From assembly GCA_964544765.1 (NCBI GenBank), contig CAZJDM010000092.1, positions 1 to 18,021 on the forward strand: DNA of 18,021 nt. Direction: 5' to 3'. Positions 1 to 7,051 of the stretch are shown here, piece by piece. The notes under the pieces are model-generated. The model was not told where the DNA came from, ran no database searches, and saw only the letters and a list, made by a program, of their open reading frames with translations. Each line of letters starts with the position of its first letter. Positions within the stretch are counted from its first letter, which is position 1. Source of the DNA: CAZJDM01 sp964544765. Its GTDB lineage: Bacteria > Bdellovibrionota_B > Oligoflexia > CAYFLR01. The position numbers were made by a program, and so were the translations under genes.

Positions 1-35
1 GACAAAAAATTGGTACACTTTTTTGTTAAAAATAC

Positions 36-104
36 TCAAGATTTGATCATACTAATCTCTACCTTAAAAGTTGTTTCGTTAATTGAGGTAATTAAAGCAT
101 CCAT
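36..104 (-). CDS. Possible short ORF or broken start of a downstream gene
   Basis: An ATG at 104 follows an AGGAG ribosome binding site with good spacing, but the frame stops after 22 codons. It lies just downstream of the operon on the same strand, so it may be the start of the next gene. A neighbouring frame stays open to the window edge (about positions 50 to 1) and reads NKKVYQFFV, which vaguely resembles the strand before a thioredoxin active site. A frameshifted thioredoxin-like gene is therefore conceivable. There is too little sequence to decide, and it may be a chance ORF. Confidence 0.2.
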   Translation of the reverse strand: MDALITSINETTFKVEISMIKS

Positions 105-194
105 ACTTTCTCCTATTTTTTTCAATTTTGAGTAAAATACGGAATTTATAAACAAAATGCAAACATTATATTAGGAGAGAACCCTATGGAGCAA

Positions 195-3100
195 TCAGCT
201 CCCACAGTTGTTACACTCGATACAATCAAGTTGCCATTGGTGTTTTACGTTATATTTACAAGTTGGGTAATGTTTGGATTTTTTAAACACTTTTTTGTTT
301 AAGGGTTTGAAGAAAGCAAGCATGGATAAAAAGGCACCTGTAATACAAAAATATCTGCACCAAAAGCGCGGAAAAAGTATCGATGCTATTAGTACCGCGA
401 ACAATAAAATCCAGATTGAAGAGGACATTGTGAATTCAAAAACTGATATCAATGGATCGAAATTAAAAAATTCTTTCTGTTCAGTCAGCAGGAAAAGTAA
501 GAAAGCTAAAAAAAATAAAATATATTTTAACTTTAGAGCCTGATAAAAGATTGGTTTGACTGGGGTGGAGGTGGGTGTTAACCAGATTTTATTGCCTAGC
601 TTCATAATAAGTTCTTGGAGGGCTCCAAAAGGACACATATAACCACAATAAAAATTACCCCAAAATATTACAAGTAAAGGTAGTGCCAAGGTTAAGATCA
701 TCACATAATTATATAAATGAGTTGGGAAATTAAATCCTAGTAAGGAAGCAATTTGAATCGACGAATATTGTAAATTTAAAAAGAATCCTCCAACTAATAA
801 ATTAACTATTAACCAGGGAGTACGCCAGGATCTTAACTTGTCGTTCATTAGTATGATTGAGGCCAAGATGGCGATAATCAAGTACCAAAAGTGATATGAA
901 AGGTACGATGGAACTGTTTTAGCGTTGGAATCATAATGACCCTTTGGACCAAAGACTTTATGAGTCGATTGACTGATAGAGTTAATAATGGCTTTAGAGG
1001 TTACGGTAGCGCCGGTAATGACGTCTATATTACCCAATTGCGATATTTTTTGGTCCTTGATTTTGGTTATTAGGGGCAATACTTTATTGAAATAATATGG
1101 AGTTTCTTTATGTGATTTAATAAAGAAATCTTCGATTTGTCCACTTTGACCAATTTGACCAATTGAATTATTTGGAGCCTCGTCCAAGGCCTTAATAACA
1201 ATATTTATAGGCCCTCCATAACCATGAACTTCGTGAGCGAATTGAGCGCTGGAAAAGATGTAGTTATGAGTAGATGGAGTTTGAGTAATTGAAGTCTTGA
1301 CTGGAAAAGTTACAAAACCTGATGGAGGTATTTTGCCGGTAAAGGAGGGCTCAAAATGTTTGACATCCATTGGTTCCAGTGGAGGAAATAGATGATCTTC
1401 TTCTCTATCTATCCATAAAGTGGCTATTACAATACTTACCATAACCCAGGTGAAGATAATCGCGTAGAAAGAAAGCTGGTAGTGAGGCTTACGAGTGGAA
1501 TAGATCTGAATCAATTGCATTAAAAAAGGAATGATAATGATTGATCCCGATAAAAGTATAGTTCTTTCAAATCCAATAATGGGTAATAGAATCAAGCCGG
1601 TTAGAAGTCCTCCAATACAAGCACCAACATGTTCGGAAGCTTCCAGCATACTACCAATATAAGAGCTTTCAACTCCTCTAGAAGCAAGTAGTAATGCCGC
1701 TTGTGGAAACAAACGACCAGTTAAAATCCCTATTAAAAGAAAAATTGAACAGTAAATAGATTTGTATGGTGGAAGGTTAATAATAGCCAATGAAATTATG
1801 ATTAAACTAGATATGAATAAGCTCCATAATGGTTGTTGCTCATGATGGGTAGTAAATCGAGAGACCATCAAGGAACCCAAAAAGAGACCAATCATGTATA
1901 AAGCGGTTATCAAGCCGATATAAAGAAATACTGAACCAAAAAGGGTTTGAAATTTATAAAGAAATGTAATGGTTAACGACATGCCGCACAATCCTGAAAC
2001 AAAAGCCATAGATCGATGAAATGTATAAGCGCGTGGGACTGTCGTGTTGCGCCAATAGAGCCAGTAAAACAAAATAAACAAGAACATTGACAAAAGAAAC
2101 GGTACGATATGCAATAATCGCAATTGATTAAAAAGTTTGGCAAAAGGAGAATAACTATATTTAGCTAAAAGTAAGAGCGAAAAGAGATAAGATTTAGGCG
2201 TCTGAGAAGTATTGAGAAAAAAAGATTGAGGAGCGTCTGTATTATATAATTCTTGAGCCAGTTTGATACGATTGGGACTAAATAATGAATACAACGTTTT
2301 AGTCGGGAAAAATGATTGCTTTAATTTTTTGAGCCTTTCTTCCAATATTCTGGGACTGTCAGTCAGCATATTGGATTTGGAGGCGATAAAAAAGGTCTGC
2401 CTGCCCGGTTTGATAATGATATTAGGAAAAACCTGCTTTAAAGTTAAATAAATTGAACGGCCAAAATTAACTATCTCCTGACCTGCAAAATTATTTATCC
2501 CCGTAGTTTCGGTCAATACTAAACTATTGTGGCTCATATAGCTGGCCAGTTGCTCCAGATATTGGACAGTATAGAAATGGTTCTGTACTCCTGTATCGGG
2601 ATCACCCATCAAAATTAAAACAGCATCAAGTTTAATACCCTTGTTGGGTAGGTAAGAAAGAGGATCTTCATTTAAAACCGTTACCTTTTTATCTAGAAGA
2701 ACAGAACTGTCTTGGAAAACAGAATTAAAAACATAGGGGTAATAAAAATTATCGGGAAAATAAACGTATATATTGGGGATCTGGTCAGTATTACTAAGCA
2801 ATTCAGCCAGACCAGCTTTAGCACCAATAATAAGTAGTGACTGAATTGGTGTGTTTGATTCAGCCATTGTTAAGGCAGCTAATGTTCCATTAGATTCTTT
2901 ATTAGGAACAGTTTCCAGAATCTTTCCGTTGTATATTAAAACAACCTGCTCTTTTCTTTTGAGGTGAAGTAACTCACCTTTAGATGTAGATTTACCATCG
3001 ATTAATATACTATCAGGCAGTATTTGACTGGATTTCCATTGATATAAATCGTTGGGATGTATTATTGTCGGTAATAAAACAATGAGTAATAATAACATAC

Positions 3101-3704
3101 CGTAAGCAAACCAACTATATTTAGATATTAAGCAGTATATTAAAACGGTCAAAATGATAATGAAGGAAGCAATAACGAAGATATAAAGACTGTGGATTTG
3201 GAAATAAAGCAAAAGTGTACATAATAGTCCACCTATAAAGCTTCCACCAGCCTCTAGACAAAAAATATAACCTATAGTTCTTAACTTCCATCTGTCTTTT
3301 AAAAAGGCCGCTAAGAAGGGAAACATAAATCCGGTAAAAAGAGACATCGGAGCATTACTAAACACAGTTGATACTATGAGATCTTTTAGGGGGAAAAGCT
3401 CGTAGGTAGCTATATTAGCTAAATCGCGAATATTGAATATCAGGATCCATTGGATAATAAACAGGGGAACATAGTAAGGTAAAAGAAATAGGGGATTAAT
3501 ACCACTTTTAAATAGATAATTGCGATTGTAGCGAAAAATTAGGGCTCCAATAAAAATCCAGAATAACCATGATGAAAAGAAGGCCGTGATACTAATTTCG
3601 TTACCATTAAAAGCGATTAAATATTCTCTAAAGAGCAAGGTCTGCGAGACAATAGGGAAAAAACCAAAAACTAATAAAACTGCGATTATAATAGCGCTCA
3701 TCAT
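195..3704 (-). CDS. Fused spermidine-synthase-like / FMN-binding / NosR-type 4Fe-4S membrane protein
   Basis: A 1169-residue polytopic inner-membrane protein. The N-terminal half has the transmembrane pattern of membrane-fused spermidine synthases (SQTLLFREYL, GNEIS), then a soluble Rossmann-like part in which the glycine-rich SAM loop is degenerate (GAKAG, residues 294-298), although a DPDT...FYT stretch survives. A second transmembrane bundle follows. Next is an extracytosolic FMN_bind domain (about 790-910) with the flavinylation motif DVITGAT; Thr900 is the predicted covalent FMN site, which would need an ApbE transferase (none in the window). The C-terminus resembles NosR/NapH: membrane helices, CGYMCP (Cys1020, Cys1024), WCRYFC (Cys1116, Cys1120) and a terminal CIECNNC (Cys1161, 1164, 1167). 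Known for the parts: such proteins pass electrons across or along the membrane. The start shares TAATG with the upstream stop, implying coupled translation. Oddity: the fourth cysteine of the terminal cluster lies in the next frame, so the 3' end may be frameshifted. Confidence 0.85.
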   Translation of the reverse strand: MMSAIIIAVLLVFGFFPIVSQTLLFREYLIAFNGNEISITAFFSSWLFWIFIGALIFRYNRNYLFKSGINPLFLLPYYVPLFIIQWILIFNIRDLANIATYELFPLKDLIVSTVFSNAPMSLFTGFMFPFLAAFLKDRWKLRTIGYIFCLEAGGSFIGGLLCTLLLYFQIHSLYIFVIASFIIILTVLIYCLISKYSWFAYGMLLLLIVLLPTIIHPNDLYQWKSSQILPDSILIDGKSTSKGELLHLKRKEQVVLIYNGKILETVPNKESNGTLAALTMAESNTPIQSLLIIGAKAGLAELLSNTDQIPNIYVYFPDNFYYPYVFNSVFQDSSVLLDKKVTVLNEDPLSYLPNKGIKLDAVLILMGDPDTGVQNHFYTVQYLEQLASYMSHNSLVLTETTGINNFAGQEIVNFGRSIYLTLKQVFPNIIIKPGRQTFFIASKSNMLTDSPRILEERLKKLKQSFFPTKTLYSLFSPNRIKLAQELYNTDAPQSFFLNTSQTPKSYLFSLLLLAKYSYSPFAKLFNQLRLLHIVPFLLSMFLFILFYWLYWRNTTVPRAYTFHRSMAFVSGLCGMSLTITFLYKFQTLFGSVFLYIGLITALYMIGLFLGSLMVSRFTTHHEQQPLWSLFISSLIIISLAIINLPPYKSIYCSIFLLIGILTGRLFPQAALLLASRGVESSYIGSMLEASEHVGACIGGLLTGLILLPIIGFERTILLSGSIIIIPFLMQLIQIYSTRKPHYQLSFYAIIFTWVMVSIVIATLWIDREEDHLFPPLEPMDVKHFEPSFTGKIPPSGFVTFPVKTSITQTPSTHNYIFSSAQFAHEVHGYGGPINIVIKALDEAPNNSIGQIGQSGQIEDFFIKSHKETPYYFNKVLPLITKIKDQKISQLGNIDVITGATVTSKAIINSISQSTHKVFGPKGHYDSNAKTVPSYLSYHFWYLIIAILASIILMNDKLRSWRTPWLIVNLLVGGFFLNLQYSSIQIASLLGFNFPTHLYNYVMILTLALPLLVIFWGNFYCGYMCPFGALQELIMKLGNKIWLTPTSTPVKPIFYQALKLKYILFFLAFLLFLLTEQKEFFNFDPLISVFEFTMSSSIWILLFAVLIASILFPRFWCRYFCITGAFLSMLAFFKPLNKKVFKKSKHYPTCKYNVKHQWQLDCIECNNCGS

Positions 3705-5392
3705 TAATTAGAACTCTTTTCCTCATGAAAGACTATCGCAGTAAATACTTCAAATTGAGTGTCACTGCGCCAAGCGTCATGACTGAAACCGGCTTTTCTT
3801 GATAGATGACTTAAAGTAGTTTCAATATCCCATCCTTGTTCAGTAGCTACTTGAGGGAGATACACGGCTCCACGCCCCCTTTTTGAGAGGATTATACCAT
3901 GGGTGCCTATAATAATATCTTTATAGCTCTCGACTTTTTGAGGAGGAGCTAAAACTGATATCTCAATATCGATAGATGGAACTTCAGCAGCTATAACTGG
4001 AGGAAATCGACTGTCATTGACCGCGGCATCAACTGTTCGATCGATGATTACCTGGTATAATTTTCTACGCGGTAGGATTTCACCAATACATCCTCGTAGA
4101 TGGCCATCAATATTTAATGTAACAAACGCGCCGCGTTTTTGATTATATATGTCATGCATGAGCAAGCCCGTTTCAGGGAAGGTAAGTTTTTTACCATCCT
4201 TAATATAAGACTCCAATACTTGGCGGGCCAGTCGGATCAGACCTTTTTTGGCTTCTTGGGGAAAAGGTTCAGTTGGGTTCATAGTTCCTCCCGTTTTTTG
4301 GGTTGGTTTTTGTTTTTGTATTGGTTTTGTTTTTTTCTTTATAGAGGAGGGCCATTTGCCAGTAAATCCAATTGAGTAGTAGCTTACTGAAGAATTGAAA
4401 TTACCTAACAAGTCACCTGAAGTGTCGTATCTTAAAATTTGAGTCGAAGTATTGGGAGGTAATATTGATAATAGAAGCGCAATCGGCATAGCACCACAGA
4501 TAGTAGCTCCAGTTTTTTGTGTGAATCGGAGGAATTGTTCAGTATTGATAGTAGCGATAGCTTTCACTGCTTTTTGATCCAGTTGGCGCAGGTTTTCTTT
4601 TATATTTTGCGAAAATGGTACATAACTAAAATTTCTACCATAGTGGGTAAAGTCTGAACTTATTACTAATAGAGTTTGTTTGTCTAGTATAGATCTGATG
4701 CTTTGCCCAATCATCTTGAATTTATCGGCATCAATCATTCCGACTATGATGGGTACGATTTTAGCTTCGGGATGGGTGTATTGAACAAAAGGGATCTCAT
4801 TATCTACACTGTGTTCTACGGTAAATGGCTGATCAGCTAAGATGGCGTGAGGTGTGAGTTTGAGTAGTTTTTTGATAAAGTTCCTATCAATTTTTGTTTT
4901 ACCCAAAGGTGTTTTGTAAAATTTTGCCGTGGGCATAGCTATTTTGTTGTGTAATCTATAATGATGACTAGGACCTAACACCACTATTCTTTGGTATTTT
5001 TTTCCTGTAGTACTTTTAAAGGCATAAGCGGCTGTTTGCCCAGAATATTTATAACCTGCGTGAGGGGCAATAACGGCCAAATTATTCAGATTAGGTTTGG
5101 CAGGAACCTTTTGTAAGTAGTCTCTAATTGTTTTTTTAAGAGAGGATGGGGTGCCGGGATACCACATACCAAAACGATTTACCGAAATGATGGATGGTTT
5201 CTCTGTGTTTTTAACCATTTTTTTTGTTTTGTTTTTCGTTATATTTTTAGCCACCAGTGAATCAAGGTTGTTGGTATGTAAAATATGTAGAATATGTAAA
5301 ACAGGTAAAAACAGTAACCCTATTATTATTCTAGTAATTATTCTCATAATAAATTTTTCGAGTATTGTGTGTTTTGTTGTCAGAGATTGCAT
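3704..5392 (-). CDS. amrB-amrA: AmmeMemoRadiSam system B-A fusion (MEMO1 plus AMMECR1 domains), membrane-anchored
   Basis: A 562-residue protein. Residues 16-38 form one hydrophobic segment after a basic N-terminus, so a signal anchor (or signal peptide) placing the rest in the periplasm is likely. The MEMO1 domain (about 70-345) keeps the family's metal-site motifs: APHAGYKYSG (His111), GPSHHY (His143/144), EHSVDNEIPF (His194), SSDFTHYG (His250) and the CGAMP cysteine (Cys299). A Lys/Gln/Thr-rich linker (348-370) leads to AMMECR1 (about 375-560) with FVTLNIDGHLRGCIGEI and NDSRFPP. The two families usually come from separate genes, amrB and amrA, beside amrS. Their biochemical role is not established. 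AAAGGAG lies upstream of the chosen ATG. The stop overlaps the next gene's start. An internal ribosome binding site precedes the AMMECR1 part and could yield that domain alone. Confidence 0.9.
   Translation of the reverse strand: MQSLTTKHTILEKFIMRIITRIIIGLLFLPVLHILHILHTNNLDSLVAKNITKNKTKKMVKNTEKPSIISVNRFGMWYPGTPSSLKKTIRDYLQKVPAKPNLNNLAVIAPHAGYKYSGQTAAYAFKSTTGKKYQRIVVLGPSHHYRLHNKIAMPTAKFYKTPLGKTKIDRNFIKKLLKLTPHAILADQPFTVEHSVDNEIPFVQYTHPEAKIVPIIVGMIDADKFKMIGQSIRSILDKQTLLVISSDFTHYGRNFSYVPFSQNIKENLRQLDQKAVKAIATINTEQFLRFTQKTGATICGAMPIALLLSILPPNTSTQILRYDTSGDLLGNFNSSVSYYSIGFTGKWPSSIKKKTKPIQKQKPTQKTGGTMNPTEPFPQEAKKGLIRLARQVLESYIKDGKKLTFPETGLLMHDIYNQKRGAFVTLNIDGHLRGCIGEILPRRKLYQVIIDRTVDAAVNDSRFPPVIAAEVPSIDIEISVLAPPQKVESYKDIIIGTHGIILSKRGRGAVYLPQVATEQGWDIETTLSHLSRKAGFSHDAWRSDTQFEVFTAIVFHEEKSSN
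4280..4292 (-). promoter_or_regulatory. Internal ribosome binding site and ATG at the AMMECR1 domain
   Basis: Read on the minus strand: GGGAGG, four bases, then an in-frame ATG (Met371 of the fusion). It lies at the end of the low-complexity linker. Initiation here would give a 192-residue protein, about the usual length of stand-alone AmrA/AMMECR1 proteins. The motif is seen directly; its use is inference. It may be active, or a relic of the separate amrA gene before fusion. Confidence 0.6.
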
Positions 5393-5447
5393 TAATTGAA
5401 GCTCCTTTAATAACGCCCTCTTTAGGATGGGATGATGGTATACTTAA

Positions 5448-5648
5448 CTAACCAGCTAGGTTGTGTTTTTTAGTTATATCTCCCCATTTAAATGGTTTAA
5501 TTTTCATATTTATTTTTCTTTTTAATCTTTTAATATTTTTATTCTTTATCTTTTGTTGAAAAGCAGATTTACCCCAGTTAAATGGTATCAGAATTATTCC
5601 GCTAAGCAAGCCCGAACTAAATAATTTTATAAAGGATCTACGTTCCAA
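5448..5648 (-). CDS. Small Tat-signal-like basic protein in the amr operon
   Basis: A 66-residue ORF starting with TTG five bases after GGAGG, overlapping the 3' end of amrS by 22 bases, so translation is probably coupled. The N-terminus ERRSFIKLF fits the twin-arginine consensus (RRxFxK) and is followed by a hydrophobic stretch (SGLLSGIILIPF) with no clear cleavage site. The remaining 35 residues are very basic and have no recognised domain. Tat signals normally lead to folded cofactor-carrying domains, which this ORF lacks. It may be the stub of a larger Tat substrate lost by deletion, or a true small membrane-attached protein. I do not recognise a family. Confidence 0.55.
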   Translation of the reverse strand: MERRSFIKLFSSGLLSGIILIPFNWGKSAFQQKIKNKNIKRLKRKINMKIKPFKWGDITKKHNLAG

Positions 5649-6610
5649 ACTCCCTCCGTTTTACGGTTACAAAATTTACATTTACCTTGTATGATATTGT
5701 TTTCGAGTACAAGATATCTTTTTCGTTTAATAAGCGGATTTTTACATCTTGGGCAATAAGTATTTTCACCGTCCGGGGTATAGATGTTACCTATATAAAC
5801 GTAGTGAATACCTGCATCCTGGGCAATTTGACGAGCCAATTTTAAGGTGCTGACAGGAGTGGGAGGCAAGTTGCGCATATTATAATGCGGATAAAAACGA
5901 GAAAAATGGATTGGAACACTTGGTCCTAGGTTTTTCACCACCCAGTTAACCAGATCTTGAATCATCTTTTTATCGTCGTTGAGGGTTGGTATTAGCAGGT
6001 TGGTTATTTCCAGGTGAACACCCATTTCTTTAGCTAGTATTATAGAATCAAGAACCGGAAGTAATGTAGCATCACAAATATCTTGATAAAATTTGCTGGA
6101 AAAAGCTTTAAGATCAATATTGGCCGCGTCGATAACTGAGAATAGTTTTTTAAGAGGTTCTCTATTTAAATACCCGGCCGTGACCAGTACATTTTTAATT
6201 CCAGCCTCACGAGCCTTAACCGAGGAATCATAGGTATATTCATAGTAAACTAATGGTTCAGTATAAGTATAGGCAATAGATTTACTGTTACTTTTCCTAA
6301 CCGCTTTGATTAGTTGGGATGCAGGTAAAAAATAGGATGGAGTGTCTTCTGGATTGGCTTGGGAAATCTCCCAGTTTTGGCAGTTTTTACAGTGCAGATT
6401 GCATCCGACAGTGGCTATCGATAATATTCCAGTACCGGGCAGAAAATGAAATAAAGGCTTTTTTTCAATCGGGTCAAGATGAATAGAAACAGGATGATTG
6501 TAAACAACGGCTTTTAGTTCCCCATCAATATTGATCCTCACTCGACAGTTACCACTCTGTCCTGGAGCTATAATACAATGTTTCGGACAAAGATTACACT
6601 TTGTCTCCAT
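5627..6610 (-). CDS. amrS: AmmeMemoRadiSam system radical SAM enzyme
   Basis: A 327-residue radical SAM protein of the AmrS type, full length for the family. The SAM/4Fe-4S cysteines are CNLHCKNC (Cys70, 74, 77; CX3CX2C). An N-terminal cysteine set, CNLCPKHC with Cys22 in GQSGNCRVR, and a C-terminal pair of CxxC motifs (Cys286/289 and 311/314) could bind a further metal or Fe-S cluster. The NHPVSIHLDPIEKKPLFHF stretch before the SAM motif is typical of this family. It should cleave SAM reductively to a 5'-deoxyadenosyl radical in the cytoplasm; its substrate is unknown. It is the first gene of the operon, with a purine-rich AAGGG stretch upstream of the ATG and a near-consensus promoter further up. 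Confidence 0.93.
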   Translation of the reverse strand: METKCNLCPKHCIIAPGQSGNCRVRINIDGELKAVVYNHPVSIHLDPIEKKPLFHFLPGTGILSIATVGCNLHCKNCQNWEISQANPEDTPSYFLPASQLIKAVRKSNSKSIAYTYTEPLVYYEYTYDSSVKAREAGIKNVLVTAGYLNREPLKKLFSVIDAANIDLKAFSSKFYQDICDATLLPVLDSIILAKEMGVHLEITNLLIPTLNDDKKMIQDLVNWVVKNLGPSVPIHFSRFYPHYNMRNLPPTPVSTLKLARQIAQDAGIHYVYIGNIYTPDGENTYCPRCKNPLIKRKRYLVLENNIIQGKCKFCNRKTEGVWNVDPL

Positions 6611-6657
6611 ATTTTTCCCTTTTTTACTTTATTTAATTAATTTTCTAATGATTAATG

Positions 6658-6685
6658 ATTATAGTATAAATAATATGATGTGCAA
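6658..6685 (-). promoter_or_regulatory. Sigma-70-type promoter of the amr operon
   Basis: Read on the minus strand: TTGCAC, a 16-base spacer, then a perfect TATAAT, about 50 bases upstream of the amrS ATG. It is the best promoter match seen in the window and no other clear one lies inside the operon, so all four genes may depend on it. Confidence 0.65.
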
Positions 6686-6733
6686 ATTCGATATTATATC
6701 TGAGTAATTAACCAATCTATTAAAGGAGTATTT

Positions 6734-6985
6734 GTGCGTTATTTTTTTCTGGTCTCTGTGGTGCTATTCAATGTTACCATGCCTTTATATATTTATTTAC
6801 GTTTTTTTACCAAACTTAATTTGATTAACAATTTATTTTCCTCTTTTCATCCCTATCTATCAGGTTTGCACTAGCATTCAGATCATACTCAGGTGTATGT
6901 GAATCGAGGAACGGGATTTTGGGGACCTCCAATTCGTATGTTTAAGCCAGGTGAGATTACTGAGATAATTCTCAGTAAGCAATGA
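6734..6985 (+). pseudogene. Metallophosphoesterase gene with its core deleted
   Basis: A GTG start with AAAGGAG upstream opens a frame that reads an N-terminal membrane segment (RYFFLVSVVLFNVTMPLYIY), then jumps to HPYLSGLH, an in-frame TAG at 6872-6874, and the sequence VYVNRGTGFWGPPIR followed by FKPGEITEIIL to a TGA. The last part matches the end of membrane-linked metallophosphoesterases, where the C-terminal strand pair carries an NRGTGFWGPP-type motif. The catalytic region between the ends (the metal-binding Asp, His and Asn motifs, normally over 200 residues) is absent. Only 83 codons remain of a gene that normally has roughly 370. A large internal deletion plus a nonsense change explains this. 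The gene faces the operon promoter divergently and converges on the next pseudogene. Confidence 0.8.
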
Positions 6986-7051
6986 TAACTTACTCCTTAC
7001 TGTGATTTGTTTATTTACTTGGCTTTCTTTTGAAGACTAGCATTGGTGATA

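Noticed and set aside
186..302. 38-codon plus-strand ORF with AGGAG and a hydrophobic segment
   Set aside because: It lies wholly antisense to the well-supported 3' end of the membrane protein gene and its possible frameshifted tail; the AGGAG is the complement of coding sequence.
274..543. 89-codon plus-strand ORF starting with TTG
   Set aside because: Antisense to the conserved 4Fe-4S region of the membrane protein; no ribosome binding site; composition is that of a shadow frame.
5151..5399. Hydrophobic plus-strand ORF of 82 codons
   Set aside because: Antisense to the start of the MEMO1-AMMECR1 gene, whose family motifs are clear.
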